Source: Candidatus Gastranaerophilales bacterium (GTDB taxonomy: Bacteria > Cyanobacteriota > Vampirovibrionia > Gastranaerophilales > Gastranaerophilaceae). From it: 64,000 bases of DNA. The translations under genes and the position numbers were made by a program. The notes under the pieces are model-generated. The model did not search any database, was not told the origin of the DNA, and saw only the letters and a list, made by a program, of their open reading frames with translations. Location: the NCBI GenBank assembly GCA_944324395.1, contig CALUWC010000009.1:26281-90280 (forward strand). Reading direction: 5' to 3'. Shown here piece by piece: positions 28,616 through 36,681 of this stretch; the stretch's first letter is position 1; each line of letters opens with the position of its first letter.

Positions 28616-29208
28616 TGACTCAAACTCAACATTCAATATTATTTGATCCGGGATTTGCACAACACACAACTATTCTGTCATTAAATACAGAATATATTTA
28701 CGCTGCCATAAATCAGTTTAAAAATTTCGGACAAAAGAAGATGAAATTCAAAATGCTATACCCGCAAATTGTAAAAATGGTTGATAACAATACCGGATTT
28801 TGTCTGGGATGTTTAATGTGGGCAGTTTATATAAAATCACATAAAAATGTAGAAATTGAAGGTAATCCTTGTTTCGGCGACACTTATGATGAAACCGAAA
28901 CTGTCGAAGAAATTGACTACTCAATTGAATATTTTAATCAATTAAAAAAAGATGCAAAGTATTATCTTGGCACAGATTACGAAATAAACCCAAAATATAT
29001 AGAAGTTTTAAAACTTTATAAAAAATTTCTGGTTTTGAATAAGAATTTTACACAAACAAAAACTTCAGAAGATTTACTGCTGCCAGAAGAAATAAAAATT
29101 CCAAATAAAGAAGATCTGGATAAAATTTATAATAAAATTCATGAAGTTATTAAAACCGGAAACCTGATAGATTTACTTGAAGATTTTAATCTGATACACA
29201 AAGGATAA
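28615..29208 (+). CDS. Unknown cytoplasmic protein
   Basis: A 197-residue soluble protein, acidic and largely helical. It includes a cysteine-bearing segment CLGCLMWAVY and a charged C-terminal half. I do not recognise it. It is translationally coupled to the GxSxG gene by a 1-nt TAATG overlap, and nagZ starts 2 bp after its stop, so the three are made together. Confidence 0.7.
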   Translation: MTQTQHSILFDPGFAQHTTILSLNTEYIYAAINQFKNFGQKKMKFKMLYPQIVKMVDNNTGFCLGCLMWAVYIKSHKNVEIEGNPCFGDTYDETETVEEIDYSIEYFNQLKKDAKYYLGTDYEINPKYIEVLKLYKKFLVLNKNFTQTKTSEDLLLPEEIKIPNKEDLDKIYNKIHEVIKTGNLIDLLEDFNLIHKG

Positions 29209-29209
29209 A

Positions 29210-30187
29210 ATGGTTACACTAAAAGAAAAATTATACCAGATGTTCATTCTCGGAACTGACGGGAATGGCTACCTTGAAGCTTTACATAACGGTCTTGGCG
29301 GAATAATATTTTTCACACATGATATTAGAACTTCACTACAATTCAAAGATTTAATATCAGATATTAAAACCGGCAGCCTGATTTCTCCATTTTTATCAAT
29401 TGATCAAGAAGGGGGCAGAGTTGAACGGACAGAAAATATTCACAACGGTAAAAAATATTTATCCGCCAGATATGCATTTGAAAAAGGTGAAAATTTTCTT
29501 GCCAAACAAACTAAAGAAATCGCTCAGGAGCTGAAAACTTTCGGAATTAACTTAAATTTTGCTCCCTGCATTGATACAAATACAAATCCTGATAACCCGA
29601 TAATCGGAGAACGGGCTTTTTCATCAAATCCTGATGATGTTATAAAGGGGGAAAAGATAGTTTCAAAAATTTATAAAGAAAATGGAATAATTCCATGTGT
29701 AAAGCATTTCCCCGGTCATGGCGACACAAATACAGACAGCCACCTTACTCTGCCTGAAATTGCTCTTCCTCTTGAAAGAATGGAAGAAACTCATATTAAA
29801 CCTTTTAAATTCGCAGTGAAAAACGGAGCTGAAATGATTATGGCTGCCCACATACACTGTATCTGCTTCGAAAAAGAACCAATTCCGGCGTCCTTAAGCA
29901 AAAATGCAATAAATTATCTCAGAAATATCCTGAACTATAAAGGTGTAATAATAACTGATGATATGATTATGAAAGGTGTAAGCTCATTTAATGACACAGA
30001 AGCTGCACTTATGGCTATCCATGCCGGTGTTAACATGCTGATTTACAGGAATTCTAATAAAAATACAATTAACATAATTGAAAACCTTTATAAAAAAGCT
30101 ATAATTGATAAAGAACTTCAAGAAAAAATCAATATTTCATACAAAAAAATAACAGATTTAAAAACAAAATATTCAATAATCAAATAA
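29210..30187 (+). CDS. nagZ: Beta-N-acetylhexosaminidase, glycoside hydrolase family 3
   Basis: NagZ removes N-acetylglucosamine from anhydro-muropeptides in cytoplasmic wall recycling. It has the family motifs SIDQEGGRVER, FAPCIDTNT, the flexible catalytic loop KHFPGHGDTNTDSH and the nucleophile region ITDDMIMKGV. At 325 residues it is the single-domain NagZ size. The N-terminus has no signal peptide, which matches a cytoplasmic enzyme. It begins 2 bp after the preceding gene. Confidence 0.94.
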   Translation: MVTLKEKLYQMFILGTDGNGYLEALHNGLGGIIFFTHDIRTSLQFKDLISDIKTGSLISPFLSIDQEGGRVERTENIHNGKKYLSARYAFEKGENFLAKQTKEIAQELKTFGINLNFAPCIDTNTNPDNPIIGERAFSSNPDDVIKGEKIVSKIYKENGIIPCVKHFPGHGDTNTDSHLTLPEIALPLERMEETHIKPFKFAVKNGAEMIMAAHIHCICFEKEPIPASLSKNAINYLRNILNYKGVIITDDMIMKGVSSFNDTEAALMAIHAGVNMLIYRNSNKNTINIIENLYKKAIIDKELQEKINISYKKITDLKTKYSIIK

Positions 30188-30200
30188 GGAGCAATATTTA

Positions 30201-30782
30201 ATGAAACTCAATAAAAATGAAAAAATAGCGGTTATATTAGTTATGGTTCTTATTATCAGTGCATTAAGCTGTCTTATTATAAATACAATAACACCAAAAG
30301 AAAATAAGGTTTCATTAATAGTTGTCCTTCATCAAGAAGAAGCTAATATACCGAGAACAATAAAATTAACAGCAAAAAAATACCATGCCTACGAAGATTT
30401 ATACAATACAAAAGAACCATTATTCGTTTACGGCTACACTTCAGCATATTCAACACGAAGCGGAAGTCTGCAATTCCATGAAGAAATGCAAAAGAGATTT
30501 AAAAAAGAGAAATTAAATTATAAATATCTGGCAGTAAAAAATTGGAGAAACATCTCCGCAGAACTTATCGCAAAATATGAGAAGGATATTACACCGAGCG
30601 GGGAAGTCTGTGCTCCCGAATATGAACTTGACAAAAAGCTGCAGAATTTGATTGATATATCTGAAAGCTGTATGGAAAATGCCTGTATTATAGATAATAA
30701 AAAGAATAAAATGATTGTTATCAGTCGTGATATAGATTTTATTATAAAGGTATTAAAAGAACACAATCCGCCAAAACAATAG
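30201..30782 (+). CDS. Unknown membrane-anchored protein
   Basis: A 193-residue protein with one N-terminal transmembrane helix (about 9-29) and an extracytoplasmic region containing two cysteines in a CMENAC pattern. No recognised family. The ATG has aaggagcaatattta upstream and lies 13 bp after nagZ. It is the last gene of that run, since glyA has its own promoter. Confidence 0.68.
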   Translation: MKLNKNEKIAVILVMVLIISALSCLIINTITPKENKVSLIVVLHQEEANIPRTIKLTAKKYHAYEDLYNTKEPLFVYGYTSAYSTRSGSLQFHEEMQKRFKKEKLNYKYLAVKNWRNISAELIAKYEKDITPSGEVCAPEYELDKKLQNLIDISESCMENACIIDNKKNKMIVISRDIDFIIKVLKEHNPPKQ

Positions 30783-30791
30783 TTAACAAAC

Positions 30792-30819
30792 TTGCGAAAA
30801 ACCATTTAGAAAGTATAAT
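30792..30819 (+). promoter_or_regulatory. Promoter of glyA
   Basis: TTGCGA (30792-30797), a 16-bp spacer and TATAAT (30814-30819), 21 bp before the glyA start. Confidence 0.55.
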
Positions 30820-30840
30820 TTATTTAAAAAGGGAGAGTGT

Positions 30841-32091
30841 ATGAATCTGGAACATTTAAAGAAAACTGATCCGCTTATTGCAGAACAAATAGAATTAGAA
30901 CTGGCAAGACAGCAGGAAACAATAGAACTTATCGCAAGTGAAAATTGCACATCACAAGCAGTAATGGAAGCATGCGGAAGCGTGTTAACAAATAAATATG
31001 CGGAAGGAAAACCGCACAAGCGTTACTACAACGGCTGCGAGCATATTGATATTATTGAGGAAACAGCCCAAAAAAGAGCATGCGAATTATTCCATATGGA
31101 CCATGCAAATGTTCAGCCTCACAGCGGAGCTCAGGCTAATATGGCAGTTTTTATGGCAACAATGAAACCGGGCGACAGAGTATTAAGTATGGATTTATCT
31201 AACGGCGGACACTTATCCCATGGGTCACCCGTTAATTTTTCAGGATTATACTATGACGTAAAAAGCTACGGAATAAATGATAACGGGGAAATAGATTATG
31301 ACGAAGTAAGAAAAATAGCACTCGAGCATAAACCTAAACTCATCATCTGCGGAGCAAGCAACTATTCAAAAATAATTGATTTCAAAAAATTCAAAGAAAT
31401 AGCAGATGAAGCAGGTGCATTATTGTTAGCGGATATTGCACATATTGCCGGTTTAGTTGCTGCCGGAGTTCACCCGTCGCCTGCACCGTATTGCGACTTT
31501 GTAACAACAACAACACATAAATCTCTAAGAGGTCCCAGAGGCGGAATAATTATGTGCAAAGAACAATATGCCAAAGATATTGATAAAGCAGTATTTCCAG
31601 GGTTGCAAGGCGGACCTTTGGAGCACATTATCGCAGGAAAAGCCGTAGCCCTTTTAGAAGCTTCAAAACCTGAGTTTGTTGAATATGCAAAACAAATTGT
31701 TAAAAATGCAAAAGCACTTGCTCAAGGTTTGATGGATGAAGGTATGGATATTGTCGGCGGAATGACCGAAAACCACCTGATGACATTAGATTTAAGGAGA
31801 ACAGGTAAAACGGGAAAAGATATGGCAAATGTTTTGGAAACTGTAGGTATTACAGCAAACAAAAATACGGTGCCAAACGATCCTCAAAGTCCTTTTGTGA
31901 CAAGCGGAATAAGACTTGGAACACCTGCAGTTACAACAAGAGGTTTTAAAGAAGAAGATATGACAGAAGTTGCAAAAATTATTGCATCTGCAGTATTTTC
32001 GTCAGATAATACAATTGCATTGCAAAATTTACGGGAAAGATCTCTAAAATTATGCAAAAAACACCCTTTATACAGTGAAAATAAGGAGTAG
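30841..32091 (+). CDS. glyA: Serine hydroxymethyltransferase
   Basis: Interconverts serine and glycine with tetrahydrofolate, feeding one-carbon metabolism. The PLP lysine lies in [40 protein letters not shown] and [14 protein letters not shown] are family signatures. The 416-residue length is normal. A strong aaagggagagtgt ribosome site precedes the ATG. The 3' end contains the ribosome site of the next gene. Confidence 0.97.
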   Translation: MNLEHLKKTDPLIAEQIELELARQQETIELIASENCTSQAVMEACGSVLTNKYAEGKPHKRYYNGCEHIDIIEETAQKRACELFHMDHANVQPHSGAQANMAVFMATMKPGDRVLSMDLSNGGHLSHGSPVNFSGLYYDVKSYGINDNGEIDYDEVRKIALEHKPKLIICGASNYSKIIDFKKFKEIADEAGALLLADIAHIAGLVAAGVHPSPAPYCDFVTTTTHKSLRGPRGGIIMCKEQYAKDIDKAVFPGLQGGPLEHIIAGKAVALLEASKPEFVEYAKQIVKNAKALAQGLMDEGMDIVGGMTENHLMTLDLRRTGKTGKDMANVLETVGITANKNTVPNDPQSPFVTSGIRLGTPAVTTRGFKEEDMTEVAKIIASAVFSSDNTIALQNLRERSLKLCKKHPLYSENKE

Positions 32092-33133
32092 AATTATAAT
32101 TATTAAGTTAGCACATTCACAAATAATCGGAACGGTAATAGCCTATATATTCGGGGTATTCATTGTGCCTATGGTTATAAGTTTTTCTAAAAAAGAAGGA
32201 CTTGTGGATGTTCCAAATGAAAGAAAAATTCATACAAAACCGATATCCCGGCTTGGAGGAATTGCTGTATGGGCAAGTACAATGCTTACTTTTTTATGCC
32301 TTGTACTTATGAGTTATTATCCTTACGGGAAACTAATGTCAGGAATTCTGTTAGGAAGTTCTTTAATGTTTCTGCTTGGATTAATTGATGATGTATACGG
32401 ATTGGGAGCAAAGTTTAAATTACTCATACAACTGTCAATTGCAACCATTGTATATTTGCTTGGAGTTCAGATAAATAGTGTTCCGTTTTTCGGCGGATTA
32501 GATTTAGGGTGGCTTTCTTATCCTATAACTTTACTATGGATTGTCGGTATTTCAAACGCAGTTAATTTTATAGACGGAGTTGACGGATTGGCCGGCTCTG
32601 TTGTTACAGTCAATTCAGTTACACTTGCAATTTTAGCAATCACACTTAGTCCTCCAAATCCTATAAGTGCATTGATAGGATTTATTCTTGCAGGTTCAAT
32701 GCTGGCATTTTTAACTTTCAACTTTAACCCTGCGAAAATTTTTATGGGTGACAGTGGCTCACTATTCTCAGGATTTATACTTGCAACAATTTCTATTACA
32801 GGAGTTATGAAGGTTGCAACTCTGGCTATTTTATTACCATTTGTCGTTCTTGCAGTACCTATTATTGATATTACCTATGCAAGTCTAAGAAGAATAGCAA
32901 AAGGACAATCACCTTTCGTGGCTGATGCAGAACATATACATCACAAATTACTGCATGCCGGATTCTCTCAAAAGAAAACTGTTGTAATTATCACATCGGT
33001 GGCAATTCTATCAGGCGGATTGGCATGTCTGTTTGCAAGCCATAATGCCATAAAATACTATTTCTTCCTGATATTAGCCGTAATTGCAATTATGTTATTT
33101 CTAAATTTAATCAGAGTCTTGACAAAGAAATAA
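32075..33133 (+). CDS. WecA/MraY-family undecaprenyl-phosphate sugar-1-phosphate transferase
   Basis: Polytopic enzyme that loads a sugar-1-phosphate (often GlcNAc-1-P) onto undecaprenyl phosphate to begin surface glycans. Motifs include [29 protein letters not shown] with the catalytic aspartates, [11 protein letters not shown] and the loop [15 protein letters not shown]. About ten transmembrane helices are present. The start is uncertain. GTG 32075 is the only standard start, but an excellent AAGGAG (32083-32088) sits just inside it, followed by ATA/ATT codons at 32096-32104 where a start would be expected. Confidence 0.9.
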   Translation: MKIRSRIIIIKLAHSQIIGTVIAYIFGVFIVPMVISFSKKEGLVDVPNERKIHTKPISRLGGIAVWASTMLTFLCLVLMSYYPYGKLMSGILLGSSLMFLLGLIDDVYGLGAKFKLLIQLSIATIVYLLGVQINSVPFFGGLDLGWLSYPITLLWIVGISNAVNFIDGVDGLAGSVVTVNSVTLAILAITLSPPNPISALIGFILAGSMLAFLTFNFNPAKIFMGDSGSLFSGFILATISITGVMKVATLAILLPFVVLAVPIIDITYASLRRIAKGQSPFVADAEHIHHKLLHAGFSQKKTVVIITSVAILSGGLACLFASHNAIKYYFFLILAVIAIMLFLNLIRVLTKK

Positions 33134-33147
33134 CTTTCGTTTATAAT
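33119..33147 (+). promoter_or_regulatory. Full-consensus sigma-70-type promoter
   Basis: TTGACA (33119-33124), a 17-bp spacer and TATAAT (33142-33147), overlapping the end of the WecA-like gene. It predicts a 5' leader of about 150 nt before the next gene at 33304. Confidence 0.8.
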
Positions 33148-33303
33148 GTAGGGCATAAAAATTTAGAATTTGATTACTCAGTTTTATACAGAGTTTTTCG
33201 TCTGAATAGAATATTTAAGTGCAGATTCTAACATAGAGTTAAGTTAACTAAGTATCAGAAACTTAATTAAATATCGTATTGTAACCAGATAAGGATATTA
33301 ATT

Positions 33304-33852
33304 ATGAAAACGCAAGCAATACAAGGACATGAACAAAGACGAACTGTATTAGCACCGGTAGGGATAGGTGCAGTAGCAGGAGCTGCCGGCGGATACGCAT
33401 TAAAATATGCATATCCGGTAACTGCGGACGAAAAAATGACCGATGAATACATCAAAGTAATGAATAAAATAAACAAACAAAAAACTGAGTACAATTTCAG
33501 AACCGAAAAGTACATAAATTCAATAAAAGAAAAACCAAAAAGATCTTTAGCCGAAGATGAATTCGTAAAAATGTTTGACGGATTGATTGATGGTGACAAT
33601 GTCGGCACCAAAAGAATACGTCAGGCAATATCAAATATTCAAAAGCAAAAACCTGATGAACTTTTGGAATTTAAAAGAATATGCAAGGCTTCATCAGAAA
33701 TTGCAAATAAAACAGCTCAACAATGCATTAACGCATATAACCTTGTAACAAAACATATAAGACCGACGTCTTTCTTCCTGATAACAGGAGCTGTTGTCGG
33801 AGCTGTTATTGCACTGGTAAACGATATTCTAAAAACAGATGTTAAAGAATAA
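33304..33852 (+). CDS. Unknown protein with two glycine-rich hydrophobic segments
   Basis: A 182-residue protein. A first hydrophobic segment rich in Gly and Ala (PVGIGAVAGAAGGYALKY) is followed by about 100 charged helical residues, then a C-terminal hydrophobic helix (FFLITGAVVGAVIALV) and a short tail. Unrecognised. The consensus promoter and long leader imply high or regulated expression. The ATG has an aaggatattaatt ribosome site, and a terminator follows the gene. Confidence 0.72.
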   Translation: MKTQAIQGHEQRRTVLAPVGIGAVAGAAGGYALKYAYPVTADEKMTDEYIKVMNKINKQKTEYNFRTEKYINSIKEKPKRSLAEDEFVKMFDGLIDGDNVGTKRIRQAISNIQKQKPDELLEFKRICKASSEIANKTAQQCINAYNLVTKHIRPTSFFLITGAVVGAVIALVNDILKTDVKE

Positions 33853-33889
33853 TAACTGTATTTATATTAATTGAGTCTAATATAAATGA

Positions 33890-33917
33890 AGGCAGGGTAT
33901 CCTGTCTTTTCTTTTTA
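33890..33917 (+). terminator. Intrinsic terminator
   Basis: AGGCAGG (33890-33896) and CCTGTCT (33901-33907) pair over a GTAT loop with one G-T wobble. A T-rich tail follows. Confidence 0.75.
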
Positions 33918-34106
33918 TAAAGATTTATCAAACTCACTTTCATAGCCATATTGCGAAAATAATTTTACCCGATTTTCAGCCATACATTCCTGAGCAGTCC
34001 GCTCATAATTATCAATCTGTTCTTCCAATTCTCTGTCATGCTTAGGAAACAATCTGAATAACTGTTTTAAATCAAATAAACAAAAACTGATTTCAGGCAT
34101 AGTCAC
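33915..34106 (-). CDS. Possible small unknown protein
   Basis: A 61-63 residue reading frame. A hydrophobic beginning (ISFCLFDLKQLFRLF) is followed by a charged helix with KHDRELEEQIDNYERTAQE. A gaggatat ribosome-like site precedes both a GTG at 34106 and an ATG at 34100. No family is recognised and its stop region touches the terminator of the opposite gene, so this is a tentative call. Confidence 0.45.
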   Translation of the reverse strand: MTMPEISFCLFDLKQLFRLFPKHDRELEEQIDNYERTAQECMAENRVKLFSQYGYESEFDKSL

Positions 34107-34209
34107 ATATCCTCATATAAACTTCACATATATATTAAAAATTTTCATCTGAGAAAATTGCAAAAAATAACCCGAATATGAATTTATGTAAAGTTTATAT
34201 ACTTTTTAT

Positions 34210-34812
34210 CTACTTGATTATGCTCACAAGAAAAAATACTGCCACAAAAACACCTATAATTATGAAAATGTAACTAATCCATGAACGCTTTAAATCAGCC
34301 TCGTCAAACGAAGTCATATAAATATTAAATCCGCAAACTTTTAAATATTTAATAATATCCTGAGCGTCAAGCCTGTCTTGTATTGCAAAGGAAATATGTT
34401 CTCCTGATTTCGTTGTAATTGCAAGAAAAGAATTAAATTCTCCTAAATGTTCAAGCCAATCCATTCTGTCTCTAAACAGCCACGGCCGTTCCGGCGGAGG
34501 CAGGGTATCAAAACTCATTTCTGCAACCGCACCAAACGGGATTCTATATTTATTATCAAAAATCAGCAGTTGTTTTACTCTGTCAACCGTCATAGTTCTG
34601 TATCCGCTGACATCCCAGCGGCCAAGTTCAACACATCTCCAAACAAGCTGTGCAATATATAAACCTGCAAAAAATACTGCAATTTCAATATTTTTCATGC
34701 TCAATCCAAATATAACAATCAAAAATGCAATTATACCTGTAATAATAAGCAATAACTGGCTGTAATACCAGCGGCTACGCATTTGCGGCGACCAAGATGA
34801 TACTTCTTGCAT
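34210..34812 (-). CDS. Unknown membrane protein
   Basis: A 200-residue protein with two transmembrane helices near the N-terminus (about 19-38 and 41-61), a soluble middle with a proline-rich TLPPPERPW loop, and a last helix at the C-terminus (SYIFIIIGVFVAVFFLVSII). The middle resembles a membrane-linked PH-like fold, but that is a guess. aggagaattaatc precedes the ATG. It lies downstream of lgt on the same strand. Confidence 0.72.
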   Translation of the reverse strand: MQEVSSWSPQMRSRWYYSQLLLIITGIIAFLIVIFGLSMKNIEIAVFFAGLYIAQLVWRCVELGRWDVSGYRTMTVDRVKQLLIFDNKYRIPFGAVAEMSFDTLPPPERPWLFRDRMDWLEHLGEFNSFLAITTKSGEHISFAIQDRLDAQDIIKYLKVCGFNIYMTSFDEADLKRSWISYIFIIIGVFVAVFFLVSIIK

Positions 34813-34872
34813 GATTAATTCTCCTATAATTACGCTTTCACACCAGTATACAATTTTAATTAAAGAAAATAA

Positions 34873-35682
34873 TCATATATTATTAGGAGATTGCCTGCCT
34901 CTGCAAAAACAAAATATCATACCGGCAATGCCAATCACAAACAATATTACAGACATAATTTCAGCAACATGCAGACTGCCAATATCTAAGGCACTGTCAA
35001 TTCGTATACGCTCAACAAAAAATCTTATAACAGAATATACTGTTAAATATGCAAAAAACGAAACTCCTGAATATTTTTTCCCAAACTTAAACAATATAAA
35101 CGTTAAAATTCCAAAACCAAATAAATCTAAAATGCTTTCATATAAAAAAGTCGGGTGAAATAATGAATAATTCATATATTCAACTACACGCTTAGATTCC
35201 GGAATAAAAACCCCCCATGCCTGACCGCTAACAGGAAATCCGTATGCTTCAGAATTAAAATAATTCCCCCACCTGCCTATTGCCTGCCCAAGAATTGTTG
35301 CACAGGACATTGAATCCAAAACATTCATCACAGGAACTTTATTTTTTAAAGCTGATATCATCAATGCGGGAACTCCTAAAATAATAGCACCATGAATAGA
35401 TAACCCTCCCTGACGAATATCAAAAATTTCAATCGGGTGAGCAAAATAATATGAAGGATTCAACAAACAAAAATACAGTCTTGCACCAATTATGCCTGAA
35501 ATTATAATAAGGGGTGCACAGCTTATTATAACATCTTTTCTCATTTTAACATTTATAACATTAAAAAACTTATTTCCAATAATAATAGCAACAAATATAG
35601 CTGATGCCAGAATAATACCGTACCAGTATATCGGGAAATTAAAAACACTAAATGCAACTGAAGATGGAGCCGGTATAATCAT
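34873..35682 (-). CDS. lgt: Prolipoprotein diacylglyceryl transferase
   Basis: Attaches diacylglycerol to the lipobox cysteine of lipoproteins in the inner membrane. Signatures are IYWYGIILA, GARLYFCLLN, GLSIHGAIIG-type HG motif (SIHGA) and the family hallmark GRWGNYFNSEAYG. About seven transmembrane helices are seen and the 269-residue length is normal. The start codon follows the stop of the upstream TPR lipoprotein within 2 nt, so translation is coupled and lgt is made with one of its own likely substrates. Confidence 0.95.
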   Translation of the reverse strand: MIIPAPSSVAFSVFNFPIYWYGIILASAIFVAIIIGNKFFNVINVKMRKDVIISCAPLIIISGIIGARLYFCLLNPSYYFAHPIEIFDIRQGGLSIHGAIILGVPALMISALKNKVPVMNVLDSMSCATILGQAIGRWGNYFNSEAYGFPVSGQAWGVFIPESKRVVEYMNYSLFHPTFLYESILDLFGFGILTFILFKFGKKYSGVSFFAYLTVYSVIRFFVERIRIDSALDIGSLHVAEIMSVILFVIGIAGMIFCFCRGRQSPNNI

Positions 35683-35684
35683 TA

Positions 35685-36284
35685 TTACTCTTCAGGTATC
35701 GCTCCTATTTGTTTATCCGAACCGGACTGATGGTCTTTTATTTTTTGAATCTGTTCTTGAACAGAAGCTTTATCCTCTGCATTAGGTGCCAGTTCCAAAT
35801 ATTTTTCATAATTCGCAATTGAAGCCTCATACAATTCTGAAATATACTGTTTTGCATCATCAGAAAGCTCGAAATCGTCTTGTGAAGAAATTTCATCGGC
35901 TTTAGGAGTGTATAAAGTTCCGTCAGTCTGCATTCTTACAGTACCCTGTTCCATATCTACAGCCAGATTATTTTCAGCTGTAGCAAGAGAATAATACGAA
36001 TCGGCAGCCTCCGGTTTCATTTCTATAACTTTTTTGTATTCTTCTACAGCATTAACATAATCTTCTGCCTGCGTATATACAACCGCCAGATTGTAATGAG
36101 TTTCAAACACGGAAGGATCAAGATCGATACTTGATTTTAATCTTTCAATTGCCTGGGTATAATCACCTTTATCAGCGTATGCTTTTGCTTTGTTATTCAA
36201 ATCCTGAACAGCTAAATTATTTATACAAGCCGTTGAAACAACCGCTACAAACAAAATACTTGCAATCAAAAGTACTTTCTTCAT
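35685..36284 (-). CDS. TPR-repeat lipoprotein
   Basis: A 199-residue protein with a lipoprotein signal peptide ending VVSTAC, so C20 is the predicted lipidated residue. Two or three tetratricopeptide repeats follow (KAKAYADKGDYTQAIERL, YNLAVVYTQAEDYVNAVEEY), then a variable acidic stretch and another TPR-like helix pair near SIANYEKYLELAPNAE. TPR lipoproteins act as scaffolds in envelope complexes; the partner is unknown. gaagaggggtaaag precedes the ATG. lgt follows directly. Confidence 0.85.
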   Translation of the reverse strand: MKKVLLIASILFVAVVSTACINNLAVQDLNNKAKAYADKGDYTQAIERLKSSIDLDPSVFETHYNLAVVYTQAEDYVNAVEEYKKVIEMKPEAADSYYSLATAENNLAVDMEQGTVRMQTDGTLYTPKADEISSQDDFELSDDAKQYISELYEASIANYEKYLELAPNAEDKASVQEQIQKIKDHQSGSDKQIGAIPEE

Positions 36285-36400
36285 CTTTACCCCTCTTCAA
36301 ACATGTTAAGCTGATGTTAAACTAATTATAATTTAATAATAAAAATATAGCAAATTTAATAAATTTAAGTTACAATAAGGAAGAAAAAAGGAGAATTTAT

Positions 36401-36676
36401 ATGTCAGATGACAAAGTAGTCAGCCTCGGTGCCAAGAAAAAATCTATGGCTGATGAAAAACAACAGGAAGAAAACAACGGGAAAAATCAGGATTTAGTTT
36501 ATTGCAGTTTTTGCGGAAGACCCAATACCCAGGTTATAAAAATGGTCAAAGGTCCGGGTGTTAATATATGTTCTGAATGTGCAATGATAGCCGTTCAATA
36601 TTTAATTTTGCAAGACAGAATGCCTTCTGCTGAAGCACAGCATATTCTTGACGCATTTTGGGGAAAGGCCAGATAA
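36401..36676 (+). CDS. Stand-alone ClpX-type zinc-binding domain protein
   Basis: A 91-residue protein. After a charged, flexible 30-residue start it contains the C4 zinc domain of the ClpX N-terminus: C35, C38, C57 and C60 in YCSFCGRP and VNICSEC, with the GPGVNICSECA core that matches ClpX closely. No AAA+ module follows: the frame stops at 36676 and the next gene is unrelated. In ClpX this domain dimerises and recruits substrates and adaptors. A free copy could act as an adaptor, inhibitor or zinc sensor. It heads a long gene cluster that also holds an ATPase-free Clp N-domain protein. Confidence 0.85.
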   Translation: MSDDKVVSLGAKKKSMADEKQQEENNGKNQDLVYCSFCGRPNTQVIKMVKGPGVNICSECAMIAVQYLILQDRMPSAEAQHILDAFWGKAR

Positions 36677-36681
36677 CATAG

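Noticed and set aside
34811..35158. Plus-strand open frame over the end of lgt
   Set aside because: It is antisense to the clearly identified lgt and its composition reflects the reversed hydrophobic codons.
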